Below, piece after piece: positions 53,640 through 62,955 of a stretch of DNA of 64,000 nt (position 1 is its first letter; each line of letters starts with the position of its first letter). The DNA is from Tumebacillus sp. BK434 (GTDB lineage Bacteria > Bacillota > Bacilli > Tumebacillales > Tumebacillaceae), in contig NZ_SLXS01000012.1 of assembly GCF_004340785.1 (NCBI RefSeq), positions 1 to 64,000 on the forward strand. The letters run 5' to 3'. A model generated the notes under the pieces. The model was given only the letters and a program-made list of their open reading frames with translations, had not been told where the DNA came from and ran no database searches. The position numbers and the translations under genes are program-made.

Positions 53640-53676
53640 AAAAAGACAGGCTGTGAAGCAGCCCGCCTCTTCTCTT
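53640..53676 (-). terminator. Terminator after sigH
   Basis: Minus strand: AGGCGGGCTG, short loop, CAGCCTGTCT, then TTTTTTG. The central GGCTG/CAGCC is firm; outer pairs are weak. Confidence 0.7.
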
Positions 53677-53686
53677 CTTCAATCAA

Positions 53687-54334
53687 TCAAATAACGTCCC
53701 GAATCTCCAAATAGCGTTCCAATTTGCGTTTCACCCGCTGCAGCGCATTGTCGATCGACTTGACGTGGCGTTTCAAGTCGACGGCGATCTCCTGATAGGA
53801 TCGTCCGTCGAGGTAGAGCATAAGCACTTTGCGCTCCAAATCGCTCAATATCTCGCCCATTCGCACCTCGATGTCATCAAACTCTTCCTGGTTGATGATC
53901 AGCTCCTCCGGGTCGGTGACACGGGAGCCGCAGATCACATCGAGCAGCGTACGATCCGAATCTTCATCGTAGATCGGCTTGTCCAAGGAAACGTATGAAT
54001 TCAAAGGAATGTGCTTCTGACGCGTCGCCGTCTTGATCGCCGTAATGATCTGACGGGTGATGCACAGTTCAGCAAAAGCCTTGAAGGAAGCCAGCTTGTC
54101 ATCGCGGAAGTCGCGGATCGACTTGTATAAGCCGATCATGCCTTCCTGCACGATGTCCTCGCGATCCGCCCCGATCAGAAAATAGGAGCGGGCCTTGGCC
54201 CGTACGAAGTTTTTGTATTTATGGATCAAATGTTCAAGCGCTTCGTCATCGCCCTGTCGCACAAGTTCGACCAAGTCTTCATCAGACATCGCTTCAAGTT
54301 CATGCTGCACTTGACCTGTAGGAATGCTTGTCAA
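53687..54334 (-). CDS. sigH: RNA polymerase sigma factor SigH (sporulation/stationary phase)
   Basis: 215 residues from TTG behind GGAGGG (7-nt spacing). Region 2 includes the core-binding DREDIVQEGMIGLYKSIRDF and the -10-reading FKAFAELCITRQIITAIKT; region 4 helix-turn-helix is YQEIAVDLKRHVKSIDNALQ. Sigma-H turns on early sporulation and stationary-phase genes. A matching promoter sits before hpf in this window. Its own promoter is a strong sigma-A type. Location between rae1 and rpmG is as in B. subtilis. Confidence 0.97.
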   Translation of the reverse strand: MTSIPTGQVQHELEAMSDEDLVELVRQGDDEALEHLIHKYKNFVRAKARSYFLIGADREDIVQEGMIGLYKSIRDFRDDKLASFKAFAELCITRQIITAIKTATRQKHIPLNSYVSLDKPIYDEDSDRTLLDVICGSRVTDPEELIINQEEFDDIEVRMGEILSDLERKVLMLYLDGRSYQEIAVDLKRHVKSIDNALQRVKRKLERYLEIRDVI

Positions 54335-54377
54335 CTCTCATCCCTCCGACTATGAGGCGTAGCGCCATGATGACCCC

Positions 54378-54407
54378 ATTATACTTTATGTAATCTAGCA
54401 GGGTCAA
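54378..54407 (-). promoter_or_regulatory. sigH promoter (sigma-A)
   Basis: Minus strand: TTGACC at 54407-54402, 18-bp spacer, TATAAT at 54383-54378; one mismatch in all. Confidence 0.8.
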
Positions 54408-54462
54408 TTACTAACTTCCGTCATTTCCTCCTCCAAAATTTGAACAGTTTTTGAACAAAGAA

Positions 54463-54496
54463 AAAACCGCCGGAAGTTTGGAGCTTCGACGGTCTA
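54463..54496 (-). terminator. Terminator after rae1
   Basis: Minus strand: ACCGTCGAAG, 7-nt loop, CTTCCGGCGGT then TTTTTTC, with one bulge. It overlaps the end of the gene by a few bases. Confidence 0.75.
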
Positions 54497-55006
54497 TCCC
54501 CGCCGCCATTTTTCGAACATCTCCCGCACTTGCGGCGAGAGATGATCGTCGATGACGTTGCGCGTATTGTTTTGTTTCTCCACGTTTTCCCGGATCTGGC
54601 GCTTGGCGTTCTTCACATCGGTCTTCAGCTCGCGGGCGGTGATACGAAGCGCCCCGCCCCCGAACGTGACCTGCTGCTCGACATAGTCGCCCGTCGCCAC
54701 ATAGATGTGCATTCTGACCTTCTCGCGCAGGAGCTCGTACACCAGGCGCTCGATCAGCTCGTCGGCCGTCTCCTCCTGCTTGGAATAGAGGATCCTGATG
54801 CCGGCGATGACCTCTTCGCTCTGCCCCCCCGAAGCGAGGTGCGCGTCAAACACGATGATCACCTCGCGTCCGGTGAACGCTTTGTATTCTTTGAGGTCAT
54901 CGATCAGCTTGTCGCGCGCCGCTTCGAGCCGCTCGTATTTCAATTCGCGAAGCTCCGGCCAGTCGCCGATGATGTTGTACCCGTCAACAATCAGGACTTC
55001 ACGCAT
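54494..55006 (-). CDS. rae1: Ribosome-dependent A-site endoribonuclease Rae1 (NYN domain)
   Basis: 170 residues. The PIN/NYN core starts EVLIVDGYNIIGDWPELREL (acidic Asp near residue 8), with IIVFDAH near 52 and IYVATGDYVEQQ near 103 as further acidic-site strands. Known in B. subtilis as YacP/Rae1, cleaving mRNA in the ribosomal A site. The C-terminal third is basic and charged. The ribosome site is weak; it follows rlmB by 15 nt and may depend on coupled translation. Confidence 0.93.
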   Translation of the reverse strand: MREVLIVDGYNIIGDWPELRELKYERLEAARDKLIDDLKEYKAFTGREVIIVFDAHLASGGQSEEVIAGIRILYSKQEETADELIERLVYELLREKVRMHIYVATGDYVEQQVTFGGGALRITARELKTDVKNAKRQIRENVEKQNNTRNVIDDHLSPQVREMFEKWRRG

Positions 55007-55021
55007 GAGCGGTCAGCCAAC

Positions 55022-55981
55022 TTACTTCTTTTCGCCGCGCTGGCGGAGCACTTCGTAGAGCAGGATGCCGGTCGCCACGCCGGCGTTCAGCGACTGGACT
55101 TGTCCGATCATCGGCAGGCGCACCAGATAGTCGCAGCGCTTTTTGACCACTTCGCCGAGTCCTTTGCCTTCATTGCCGATCACGAGCACGGTCGGACCGG
55201 TCATTTCGACCTGGTGGTACATGTTCTCGCCGTCCACGTCGGTGCCGACCACCCAATAGCCGTCTTTTTTCAGCTGTTCGATCGTCTGCGAGATGTTGGC
55301 GACGCGGGCGACCGGCACATGTTCGATCGCGCCTGCCGACGCTTTCGCCACCGTGGCGGTCAGCGGCACGGCGCGGCGCTTCGGAATGATCACGCCGTGT
55401 GCGCCGACCCCGTCTGCCGTCCGCAGGATCGAGCCGAGGTTGTGCGGGTCTTCGATCTCATCGAGCACGACGATCAGGCCCGGGCGCGGCGAGTTGTTGG
55501 CCGCTGCGACGATCACGTCGAGCTCCACATACTCTTTCGCCGCGATGTAGGCGATGATCCCCTGATGGTTGCGCCCTTCGGCGATCTGGTCGAGCTTGGC
55601 GCGCGGCACGCTCTGGATGATGATGTTCTTCGCGCGCGCTTTGCCGAGCAGTTCGGTGATCGAGCCCTGTGCGCCTTCCGCGACGAGGATCTTGTTGATC
55701 TCACGCCCCGAGCGCAGCGCCTCCATCACCGGATGGCGCCCTTCCACCTGCTCGTTGCCGCCGTCAAACGACACTTGCTCGCGCTCGATGCGCTCTGCGC
55801 GCACGACGCGTTCCCGGTCGCGGTCTGCTGCCGGTCCGCGGCGCTCCGCCTGCGGGCCTTTGCGCTCCGGTGCCCGGCGCTCTCCACCGGCTGCGCGTCC
55901 TGCGCCCGGTCCTTTGCGGTCTGCTGTGCCCGGCCCTTTGCGTCCGCGCGGTGCTTTGTCTCTCGTGTTCTTTCTTACCAT
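55022..55981 (-). CDS. rlmB: 23S rRNA (guanosine-2'-O-)-methyltransferase RlmB, SpoU family
   Basis: 319 residues. The SPOUT knot is complete: motif 1 VVLDEIEDPHNLGSILRTAD near 165, motif 2 VLVIGNEGKGLG near 270, motif 3 VRLPMIGQVQSLNAGVATGI near 295. It acts on G2251 in the P loop by family assignment. The N-terminal ~70 residues before the conserved QVEGRHPVMEAL are an Arg/Gly/Pro-rich, disordered tail with repeats of RKGPG and ERKGPQ, absent from E. coli RlmB. In operon with mrnC and rae1. Confidence 0.94.
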   Translation of the reverse strand: MVRKNTRDKAPRGRKGPGTADRKGPGAGRAAGGERRAPERKGPQAERRGPAADRDRERVVRAERIEREQVSFDGGNEQVEGRHPVMEALRSGREINKILVAEGAQGSITELLGKARAKNIIIQSVPRAKLDQIAEGRNHQGIIAYIAAKEYVELDVIVAAANNSPRPGLIVVLDEIEDPHNLGSILRTADGVGAHGVIIPKRRAVPLTATVAKASAGAIEHVPVARVANISQTIEQLKKDGYWVVGTDVDGENMYHQVEMTGPTVLVIGNEGKGLGEVVKKRCDYLVRLPMIGQVQSLNAGVATGILLYEVLRQRGEKK

Positions 55982-56008
55982 ATCAATTCATCCCTTTTCG
56001 GTTAGTGT

Positions 56009-56476
56009 CTAGGTCGGTTGGTTCGTTTCATCCAAAAGCCAATTGATCGCCGCGCCTGATAACTCATGCAGGCGGTTATACTCGCCGCGCAGATAGAGAT
56101 AGCCCAACAGGCTCTCGAATCCGGTCGCGTGACGGTAGTCGATCAAGTTGCCGTTTTTCGGGGAGGAGCCCGATTTGGCGTTGCGTCCGCGCTTGACGAT
56201 CGACAGCTCCTCTTCGCTCAAGCCCGGCATGAGCATGTGCAGCACATCGGACTGCGCCTTGGCTTTGACAAACTTGGTGGCGAACTTGTGCAGGCGGTCC
56301 GGCTTCATCTCGCCGCTTTGCAAGAGATGCTCGCGGATGATGATCTCCCAGACCGCATCGCCCATGTAGGCGAGGGCAAGGCCGGTCATCTCGTGCGGCT
56401 TCTTGACCGGTTTGGCTGCCGCATCGAACAGCCCCTGCACGCCGCTTGCAGTTCGCACTTCTACTTCTTCTGCCAT
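56009..56476 (-). CDS. mrnC: Mini-ribonuclease III MrnC
   Basis: 155 residues from MAEEVEVRTASG, ATG 5 nt before the cysS stop region; GGAAGTGA serves as a site. RNase III catalytic domain only, without the dsRBD: GLALAYMGDAVWEIIIREHL carries the signature acidic residues, and FESLLGYLYLRGE the second. MrnC trims the ends of 23S rRNA precursor in bacilli. It follows cysS at once, and rlmB comes 27 nt later, linking rRNA processing and methylation. Confidence 0.95.
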   Translation of the reverse strand: MAEEVEVRTASGVQGLFDAAAKPVKKPHEMTGLALAYMGDAVWEIIIREHLLQSGEMKPDRLHKFATKFVKAKAQSDVLHMLMPGLSEEELSIVKRGRNAKSGSSPKNGNLIDYRHATGFESLLGYLYLRGEYNRLHELSGAAINWLLDETNQPT

Positions 56477-56480
56477 GTTA

Positions 56481-57869
56481 TCACTTCCGTTTCCAGCGCA
56501 CACCCTGCGGCGTGTCTTCCAGCACGATGCCCATCGCGGTCAGCTCTTCGCGGATCTCGTCGGCACGGGCCCAGTTTTTCGACGTGCGGGCTTCGTTGCG
56601 CTCTTGGATCAACGCATCCACCTGCGCATCCAGCCCGGCTTCCTCATCGGCCGGCGCCAGCGCCAGCACCGCGAGGAACTCTTCGATCAGCTGCAGATAC
56701 GCAAGCAGCGCCCCGCGCTCCACCTGCTCACCCCGCAGATACACATTGGCATCCGACACGAGGTCAAAGATCGCCGTGATCGCATCGGCGGAGTTGAAAT
56801 CGTCGTTCATCGCCGCTTCAAATGCCGCGCGGTATTTGTCAGCGTCCACAGTATCAGCATGACCTTCCGCTGCGCTCTCTACTCGGTGTTTCAGGTTCAG
56901 CATCGCCGTCGTGATCCGCTCATAGCCTGCCTTCGCATTCTCCGCCAGCTCTTCGGAAAAATTGACCGGGTTGCGGTAGTGCGCCGACAAGAGCAGGAAG
57001 CGCAGCACCGACCCGTCATATTTTTGCAGCAGGTCGCGGGCGGTCAGGAAATTGCCGGTCGACTTGGACATCTTCTCATTGCCGAGGTTCACAAAAGCGT
57101 TGTGCATCCAATAGGTGGCGAACGGCTTGTGCGTGCAAGCTTCCGTCTGGGCCAGCTCATTCTCATGGTGCGGGAAGGTCAGGTCGACGCCGCCGCCATG
57201 GATGTCGATCTGCTCGCCGAGGTATTTCATGCTCATCGCGGAGCACTCGATGTGCCAGCCCGGGCGGCCCGGACCCCACGGCGACTCCCAGGCGATCTCA
57301 CCTTGCTTCGCCGATTTCCACAGCGCAAAGTCGGTCTGGTGGCGCTTCAGGTCGCTCACTTCCACGCGGGCTCCGGCGATCAGGTTCTCCAGCGTCTGGC
57401 CGGACAGCTTGCCGTAACCTTCGAACGTCGTCGTGTCAAAATAGACATCGCCTTGCGCTTCGTAGGCATGGCCGCGCGAGATCAGGTCCTCGATAAAAGC
57501 GATGATCTCCCCCATCTCTTCGGTCACCCGCGGATGGGCGGTGGCGCGGCGCACATGCAGCGCGTCCGCATCGGCATAGTAGCTGTCGATGTATTTGTCG
57601 GCGACTTCCTGCGGCGTCAGACCCTCTTCTTGACCGCGCTTGATGATCTTGTCATCGACATCGGTAAAGTTCTGCACATAATTGACTTCATAACCTTTAT
57701 ATTCAAAATAGCGGCGGATCATATCGAACACGACGAACGGCCGCGCATTGCCAATATGAAAATAGTTATAGACGGTCGGGCCGCACACGTACATTTTGAC
57801 TTTGCCAGGCTCCAAGCTTTGAAACGGCTCTTTTTGACGTGTCAATGAGTTATAGACTTGTATTGACAT
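56481..57869 (-). CDS. cysS: Cysteinyl-tRNA synthetase
   Basis: 462 residues. Class I synthetase with HIGN (HIGH) near 38 in [12 protein letters not shown] and KMSKS in [12 protein letters not shown] near 267. Zinc ligands Cys in YVCGPTVYN, Cys/His in [10 protein letters not shown] and ENELAQ are present. ATG lies behind AAGGAGGAG inside the cysE end (20-nt overlap). Regulated together with cysE by the upstream cysteine T-box. Confidence 0.98.
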   Translation of the reverse strand: MSIQVYNSLTRQKEPFQSLEPGKVKMYVCGPTVYNYFHIGNARPFVVFDMIRRYFEYKGYEVNYVQNFTDVDDKIIKRGQEEGLTPQEVADKYIDSYYADADALHVRRATAHPRVTEEMGEIIAFIEDLISRGHAYEAQGDVYFDTTTFEGYGKLSGQTLENLIAGARVEVSDLKRHQTDFALWKSAKQGEIAWESPWGPGRPGWHIECSAMSMKYLGEQIDIHGGGVDLTFPHHENELAQTEACTHKPFATYWMHNAFVNLGNEKMSKSTGNFLTARDLLQKYDGSVLRFLLLSAHYRNPVNFSEELAENAKAGYERITTAMLNLKHRVESAAEGHADTVDADKYRAAFEAAMNDDFNSADAITAIFDLVSDANVYLRGEQVERGALLAYLQLIEEFLAVLALAPADEEAGLDAQVDALIQERNEARTSKNWARADEIREELTAMGIVLEDTPQGVRWKRK

Positions 57870-58524
57870 CGCGCACTCCTCCTTCTTGTCTGCGTAGTGT
57901 TTCCAATTCGTGCTTCAAGTCATCGATCTGTTGCTGCAGCTGTTTGATCTGTTCGGCCACAGGGTCGGGCAAGTTGCACTGCTCCATATCGTCCACGCGA
58001 CGGCCGTCCTGAATGACCACTTTGCCCGGGATGCCGACCACCGTTGAGTTGGGCGGCACTTCGCGCAGCACGACCGACCCGGCGCCGATTTTCGAGCCTG
58101 CGCCGATCGTGAACGATCCGAGCACTTTTGCGCCCGATGCGACCAGCACATTGTCGCCGAGCGTCGGATGGCGTTTGCCTTTCTCTTTGCCCGTGCCGCC
58201 CAGCGTCACACCCTGATACAGCGTGCAGTCATTCCCGATCTCCGCCGTCTCCCCGATCACCACAGCCATCCCATGGTCGATGAACAGGCGACGTCCGATC
58301 GTCGCTCCCGGATGGATCTCGATCCCGGTCACCCAGCGCGCCAGTTGCGAGTTCAGGCGGGCCAGTGTGCGCAGGTTGGCTTTCCACAGCCAATTGGACA
58401 GGCGATACGCCCATATCGCGTGCAGCCCCGAGTAGGTCAACACCACTTCCAATGCGGACCGCGCCGCCGGGTCACGGTCAAAAATGACTTGGATATCTTC
58501 GCGCATCCGTCTGAACATGACCAT
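57850..58524 (-). CDS. cysE: Serine O-acetyltransferase
   Basis: 224 residues. ATG at 58524 or six bases later, both behind [29 protein letters not shown] matches the family start. The left-handed beta-helix repeats ([49 protein letters not shown]) carry the catalytic Asp-His. It makes O-acetylserine for cysteine synthesis. The C-terminal ~35 residues form a Gln/Leu coiled coil ([20 protein letters not shown]). Controlled by the T-box leader. Confidence 0.96.
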   Translation of the reverse strand: MVMFRRMREDIQVIFDRDPAARSALEVVLTYSGLHAIWAYRLSNWLWKANLRTLARLNSQLARWVTGIEIHPGATIGRRLFIDHGMAVVIGETAEIGNDCTLYQGVTLGGTGKEKGKRHPTLGDNVLVASGAKVLGSFTIGAGSKIGAGSVVLREVPPNSTVVGIPGKVVIQDGRRVDDMEQCNLPDPVAEQIKQLQQQIDDLKHELETLRRQEGGVRDVNTSL

Positions 58525-58539
58525 CCACTCCTCCCCAAA

Positions 58540-58572
58540 TAAAAAACCGCCTCTGCCGATAGACAGAGACGG
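58540..58572 (-). terminator. T-box terminator
   Basis: Minus strand: CCGTCTCTG, 8-nt loop, CAGAGGCGG, then TTTTTTA. It lies about 16 nt before cysE. Confidence 0.92.
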
Positions 58573-58815
58573 TCGATATGCCGTGGTTCCACTCTGCTTG
58601 ACGCCTTGCATGATGCTTTTCACCAAAAGCGTCCGCTTCTGCACCTGCTAACGGAGGTGAACCGTCGGGCATTTCCTCCCGCAAACCGCAAGGCGCATTC
58701 AAGCAGCCGTCTCCTCGCAACCGCTCTCACCCGCGAGTGCTGCTTCAAAAGCGCTCACGGCGGTGCTCTCTGTCAGGGCGTGCTTCTCTACTTCTTCCTT
58801 GCGCATGATCTTTTG
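58540..58815 (-). ncRNA. Cysteine T-box leader of cysE-cysS
   Basis: Minus strand: the T-box sequence AGAGTGGAACCACGG (58595-58581) is followed by the intrinsic terminator. Upstream the stem I region holds GTGAGAGCGG and, after GGCTGCTTGAA, the candidate specifier TGC (58697-58695), a cysteine codon. Uncharged tRNA-Cys would stabilise the antiterminator and raise cysES transcription. Start of the leader is approximate. Confidence 0.9.
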
Positions 58816-58852
58816 GATCTTGCCTTTTCTGTCTCTCTATCCTAACAAAAGC

Positions 58853-60298
58853 TTACAGTTCGATCAACTTCCCGATGCGCTCCGCCACTTTTGCCTGGCC
58901 GAGCAGCGCGAGGGTCTGGTTGAGGTCGCGGCCGTGCAGCTGGCCGGTCGCCGCCACGCGGGTCGGCATGAACAGCCCTTTGCCTTTGATGCCGGTCTCT
59001 TTTTGCACTTCTTTCAGCGCCGCTTGGATCGTGTCGGCGGTGTACGTTTCCAGCGCCAGCACTTTGTCGCGGAACGCTTTCAGCACGATCGGAGCCGTCT
59101 CTTCCGCCAAGACCGCTTGCGCTTCTTCATCGTATGCAACTCCATCGGTGAAGAACATCTCCGACAGGGTCACAATTTCTGAAACGGCGAGCATCCCGTC
59201 TTTGTACAGGGCGACGAGCTGCGCGACCCATGCGCGGTCGAAGTCGGTGCCGATGCGGCCGGCCGACTGCAGGAACGGGATGGCGAGGTCGACGATGCGG
59301 TCGAGGTCGGCCGCCTTGATGTACTGGCCGTTCATCCACGCCAGCTTGTCTTTGTCAAAAATCGCTCCGGACTTGGACACGCGGTCGAAGGAGAACTGTT
59401 CGACCAGTTCGTCCAGCGAGAAGATCTCCTGCTCAACGGTCGGGGACCAGCCCAGCAGCGCCAGGAAGTTGTTAATCGCTTCCGGCAGGTAGCCGAGCTC
59501 TTCGTACTGCTCGATGAATTGAACGATCGACTCGTCGCGCTTGGACAGCTTCTTGCCGGTCTCGTTCAGGATCAGGGGCAGGTGCGCGAACTCCGGCTGC
59601 GTCCAGCCGAACGCTTCGTAGATCATCAGCTGGCGCGGGGTGTTGGAGAGATGCTCTTCACCGCGTGCGACGTGGGTGATCTTCATCAGCGCATCATCGA
59701 CGGTGACGGCAAAGTTGTAGGTCGGGATGCCGTCCGATTTGACGATGACAAAATCGCCGATGCCGTTCGATTCGAATTCCACCGTGCCGCGGATCATGTC
59801 ATGGAAGGAGTAGATCTTGTCTTCCGGCACGCGGAAACGGATCGTCCGCTTGCGGCCGGCGCTCTCGTGCTGCGCGCGGTCTTCCGCCGTCAGATGGCGG
59901 CATTTGCCGAGGTAGCGCGGCAGTTCGCCTTTGGCCATCAGCTCTTCGCGCTCCGCTTCCAGCTCTTCTTCCGTGCAGTAGCAGGCGTACGCTTGTCCGC
60001 TTTCCAGCAGCCGGTCGATGCGCTGCTGGTAGATGTCGAGGCGCTCCATGCAGGAGTACGGGCCGTATTCGCCGCCCGCTTCCGGGCCTTCATCCCAGTT
60101 CAGGCCGAGCCAGCGGAAGCCTTTCATAAAGCCTTGCTCCGCGTTCTCTTTGTTGCGCGCCTGGTCGGTGTCCTCGATGCGCAGGATGTAAGTGCCGCCG
60201 TGTTTCTTGGCGTACAGATAGTTGAACAGCGCGGTGCGCGCGCCGCCGATATGTAAATGTCCGGTCGGACTTGGTGCATAACGTAAACGTACCGTCAT
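58853..60298 (-). CDS. gltX: Glutamyl-tRNA synthetase
   Basis: 481 residues from MTVRLRYAPSPTGHLHIGG. HIGH-type HIGG near 16 and KLSKR (GKKLSKRDESIV near 250) are the class I nucleotide signatures. In bacilli the enzyme is often non-discriminating and also charges tRNA-Gln; this cannot be decided here. Adapter Cys residues CYCTEEELEAE near 110 suggest a zinc-like site. 45 nt after ispF; separated from cysE by the T-box. Confidence 0.98.
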   Translation of the reverse strand: MTVRLRYAPSPTGHLHIGGARTALFNYLYAKKHGGTYILRIEDTDQARNKENAEQGFMKGFRWLGLNWDEGPEAGGEYGPYSCMERLDIYQQRIDRLLESGQAYACYCTEEELEAEREELMAKGELPRYLGKCRHLTAEDRAQHESAGRKRTIRFRVPEDKIYSFHDMIRGTVEFESNGIGDFVIVKSDGIPTYNFAVTVDDALMKITHVARGEEHLSNTPRQLMIYEAFGWTQPEFAHLPLILNETGKKLSKRDESIVQFIEQYEELGYLPEAINNFLALLGWSPTVEQEIFSLDELVEQFSFDRVSKSGAIFDKDKLAWMNGQYIKAADLDRIVDLAIPFLQSAGRIGTDFDRAWVAQLVALYKDGMLAVSEIVTLSEMFFTDGVAYDEEAQAVLAEETAPIVLKAFRDKVLALETYTADTIQAALKEVQKETGIKGKGLFMPTRVAATGQLHGRDLNQTLALLGQAKVAERIGKLIEL

Positions 60299-60343
60299 TG
60301 TCAGGACCCCCATGAAAAATAGATTCTACTCATTGTATCAGGT

Positions 60344-60823
60344 TTAGGATTGTTTGACGAGAAGCACCACCGCTTGGGCTGCCATGCCTTCTTCGCGGCC
60401 GACAAAGCCGAGTTTTTCGTTCGTCGTCGCTTTGACGTTGACCTGCCCGAGCTCCGCTTCCAGCTCGCGGGCGATCACGCCGCGCATCTCATCGATGTAC
60501 GGACGCAATTTCGGACGCTCCGCCATCACAACACAGTCGAGGTTGGCCAGCGCATAGCCGCGCTCTTTGACCATGCCCCAGACGTGTTGGAGCAGCCGGA
60601 CCGAGTCTGCCCCTTTGAAACGCGGGTCCGTATCCGGAAAATGCTTGCCGATATCGCCCTCGGCGATCGCGCCGAGCAGCGCGTCTTTGATCGCATGCAG
60701 CAAAACGTCCGCATCGGAATGGCCGAGCAGCCCTTTTTCATGTGGAATCAGCACACCGCCCAGGATCAGGTCGCGCCCTTCGACCAGTTGGTGCACATCA
60801 TAGCCCATGCCCACTCGCATCAT
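60344..60823 (-). CDS. ispF: 2-C-methyl-D-erythritol 2,4-cyclodiphosphate synthase
   Basis: 159 residues. Zinc ligands in GMGYDVHQL (Asp, His) and [12 protein letters not shown] (second His), and substrate residues in [10 protein letters not shown]. Cyclises CDP-ME-2P in the MEP route to isoprenoids. Its ATG overlaps the ispD stop (ATGA). The usual ispDF pair of bacilli; other MEP genes are not in this window. Confidence 0.97.
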   Translation of the reverse strand: MMRVGMGYDVHQLVEGRDLILGGVLIPHEKGLLGHSDADVLLHAIKDALLGAIAEGDIGKHFPDTDPRFKGADSVRLLQHVWGMVKERGYALANLDCVVMAERPKLRPYIDEMRGVIARELEAELGQVNVKATTNEKLGFVGREEGMAAQAVVLLVKQS

Positions 60824-61515
60824 CGCACATGTTCCCCTTTCGCTTTCCATAACGCCTCGGCGATCACCAGATCGTCCGGCGTGGTGATTTTCAAATTGGT
60901 GTAGCGCCCTTCGACCATCTGCACCGACACGCCCGCCGCTTCGACGAGCGAGGCGTCATCGGTGCTGCTGCCGCCCGCCAGAAACGATCTCTGATGGGCA
61001 GCTTCCAGGATCGAGCGGTGAAACGCCTGCGGTGTGTGCACAGCAAACAGCTCACTGCGCGGCAACGTCTCTTGGACCCGCGTGCCTTCGACGCGCTTGA
61101 TCGTGTCTTTGAGCGGCACGCCAAGCGTCGCCGCGCCGCCAGCTCGGGCTGCGGCCAGCACTTGCTCCACCTCTTCTGCGGTGACGAGCGGACGCGCCGC
61201 ATCGTGGACGGCGACCAGTTCCGTCTGGCCATCCAAAGCGGCCAGTCCCTGCCGCACCGAGTCTTGCCGTTCCCGGCCCCCGGCGACGATCGCGCCGATT
61301 TTCGCAATGTCGTGCTCCCGGCACAACGTATGTACATACTCCCTATCATCTTCCGAGACGACGAGAACCATCCGATCGACTGCCGAACAGGCGGCGAGCG
61401 CCTGCAGCGTGCGGATCAGGATCGGTGCACCTGCCAGCGGCAGGTATTGTTTCTTGATGTCGCTGCCCATGCGCGAACCGCTGCCGGCCGCGACTACAAT
61501 CACTTCTGTATGCAT
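60820..61515 (-). CDS. ispD: 2-C-methyl-D-erythritol 4-phosphate cytidylyltransferase
   Basis: 231 residues. The nucleotidyltransferase signature [19 protein letters not shown] opens the protein, with VHDAARPLV near 105 and the EFGH-like FAVHTPQAF near 155. Transfers CMP onto MEP. It stands 62 nt after yacL behind its terminator and overlaps ispF by 4 nt. Confidence 0.97.
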   Translation of the reverse strand: MHTEVIVVAAGSGSRMGSDIKKQYLPLAGAPILIRTLQALAACSAVDRMVLVVSEDDREYVHTLCREHDIAKIGAIVAGGRERQDSVRQGLAALDGQTELVAVHDAARPLVTAEEVEQVLAAARAGGAATLGVPLKDTIKRVEGTRVQETLPRSELFAVHTPQAFHRSILEAAHQRSFLAGGSSTDDASLVEAAGVSVQMVEGRYTNLKITTPDDLVIAEALWKAKGEHVR

Positions 61516-61537
61516 GGCACAATCCCCTCTTTCATCA

Positions 61538-61571
61538 GGAAAAAGCGCCGCACCACGAGGGTACGGCGCTC
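61538..61571 (-). terminator. Terminator after yacL
   Basis: Minus strand: AGCGCCGTACC, 5-nt loop, GGTGCGGCGCT, then TTTTCC. It separates yacL from ispDF. Confidence 0.9.
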
Positions 61572-61577
61572 ACATCG

Positions 61578-62654
61578 TTACAAAGCACGCTCCAGCATCT
61601 TCGGCTTGGCAAAAATCATCCGCCCGGCAGACGTCTGCAGCACCGAGGTCACCAGCACCTCGAGGCGGGTGCCGATGAAGTCGCGTCCGCCTTCGACGAC
61701 GATCATCGTGCCGTCATCGAGGTAGCCGACCCCTTGGTTGTGCTCCTTGCCGTCTTTGATCACTTGGACGAAGATCTCTTCGCCGGGCAGTACGACCGGC
61801 TTCACCGCGTTGGCGAGATCGTTGATGTTCAGGACACCGACGCCTTGCAGTTCGCAGACTTTGTTCAGGTTGAAGTCGTTGGTGACGACCTTCCCGTTGA
61901 TCTGCTTGGCGAGGCGCACCAGCTTGGAATCCACCTCTTGGATCTCCTCGAAGTCGATCTCCATGACCTGAACTTTGATCTTCAGCTCCTTCTGGATCTT
62001 GTTCAGGATGTCCAGCCCGCGGCGGCCGCGGTTGCGCTTGAGCACGTCGGACGAGTCGGCGATGTGCTGCAGCTCCTCCAGCACGAAAGACGGAATGACG
62101 AGCACGCCGTCGAGGAATTCTGTCTTCACGATGTCGGCGATGCGGCCGTCGATGATCACGCTCGTATCGAGGATCTTCGCTTCGCCCGGACGGTGCTTCT
62201 CTTCCGCCTTGGCCCTCTCTTTGCCGCCCAGCCGGCCGGGGAAGAAGTTCATCAAGTCTTCGCGTTTGGTGAAGAAGAAGCGATAGCCCATGTAGGCCAG
62301 CAACACGCTCGCGAAAAATTGAACGACGCTGCCGACGACCGGAATCAGCGCGATGGCCGGAGCCATCAGGTACGCAATGATAAGACCGAGAACCATCCCG
62401 AACGCGCCGGCGATCACGTCGGGGAACGGAGTTTTGATCATCTTCTCTTCGAACCATTTGATCAAGCTCACCGTATAATCAACGAACCAGCTCGTGGCCA
62501 GAATGAACAGCGAACCGCCCAGCACCGCTCCGAAGATCGGATGGACAAACGGGTTGATATCCAGCGAGATCAGACTGAACAGACCCGGTGCATACTGATA
62601 GCCAAGCACAATCCCGATCACGGCGAAAAACAGATGCACAATGCGTTTTAACAC
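61578..62654 (-). CDS. yacL: Membrane PIN/TRAM-domain protein YacL
   Basis: 358 residues from GTG behind GGAGGTG (8 nt). Four membrane segments in the first ~130 residues, then a PIN nuclease domain ([16 protein letters not shown], with acidic residues, near 165-290) and a C-terminal TRAM domain ([20 protein letters not shown], ~300-355), probably RNA-binding. Conserved at this site next to disA/ispD in bacilli. Biochemical role unknown to me. Two promoter candidates and a hairpin lie in its leader. Confidence 0.94.
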   Translation of the reverse strand: MLKRIVHLFFAVIGIVLGYQYAPGLFSLISLDINPFVHPIFGAVLGGSLFILATSWFVDYTVSLIKWFEEKMIKTPFPDVIAGAFGMVLGLIIAYLMAPAIALIPVVGSVVQFFASVLLAYMGYRFFFTKREDLMNFFPGRLGGKERAKAEEKHRPGEAKILDTSVIIDGRIADIVKTEFLDGVLVIPSFVLEELQHIADSSDVLKRNRGRRGLDILNKIQKELKIKVQVMEIDFEEIQEVDSKLVRLAKQINGKVVTNDFNLNKVCELQGVGVLNINDLANAVKPVVLPGEEIFVQVIKDGKEHNQGVGYLDDGTMIVVEGGRDFIGTRLEVLVTSVLQTSAGRMIFAKPKMLERAL

Positions 62655-62759
62655 AGGAATGTCACCTCCATATCATGCATTATAGACAAGGAAACTGCTG
62701 TCAAAACGTCGCGTAAGAAAAGAAGACGTCCGATGACGTCTTTGATGAGTTCATAGTCC
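62655..62759 (-). other. yacL leader with 8-bp hairpin
   Basis: AAGACGTC (62723-62730), 4-nt loop, GACGTCTT (62735-62742); on the minus strand it is followed by CTTTTCTT. It would form very near the 5' end of the transcript and could act as an attenuator or a stability element. Otherwise the gap to 62955 holds promoters and the pssA terminator. Confidence 0.5.
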
Positions 62760-62788
62760 AGCATAACACAGATAGACCGGACAGTCAA
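62760..62788 (-). promoter_or_regulatory. yacL promoter candidate, proximal
   Basis: Minus strand: TTGACT at 62788-62783, 17-bp spacer, TATGCT at 62765-62760. Confidence 0.6.
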
Positions 62789-62801
62789 TTTTAAATGATC
62801 T

Positions 62802-62831
62802 ATACTACCACAGCCAGACACGATTCGTCAA
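62802..62831 (-). promoter_or_regulatory. yacL promoter candidate, distal
   Basis: Minus strand: TTGACG at 62831-62826, 18-bp spacer, TAGTAT at 62807-62802. Confidence 0.45.
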
Positions 62832-62888
62832 TAAAAAGTCAAATTATGTCGAACCTGACGCCCAGCAACGGTCCGTACCCCATACATA

Positions 62889-62932
62889 CGCAGAAAAGCC
62901 GCCAGGGTTTCATCCCTTCGCGGCTTTTCTGG
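62889..62932 (-). terminator. Terminator after pssA
   Basis: AGAAAAGCCGC (62892-62902) pairs perfectly with GCGGCTTTTCT (62920-62930); an 11-bp stem with a long loop. The T-run is inside the stem rather than after it. Confidence 0.8.
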
Positions 62933-62955
62933 CAGGTAATTTTTACTTGATCGAT

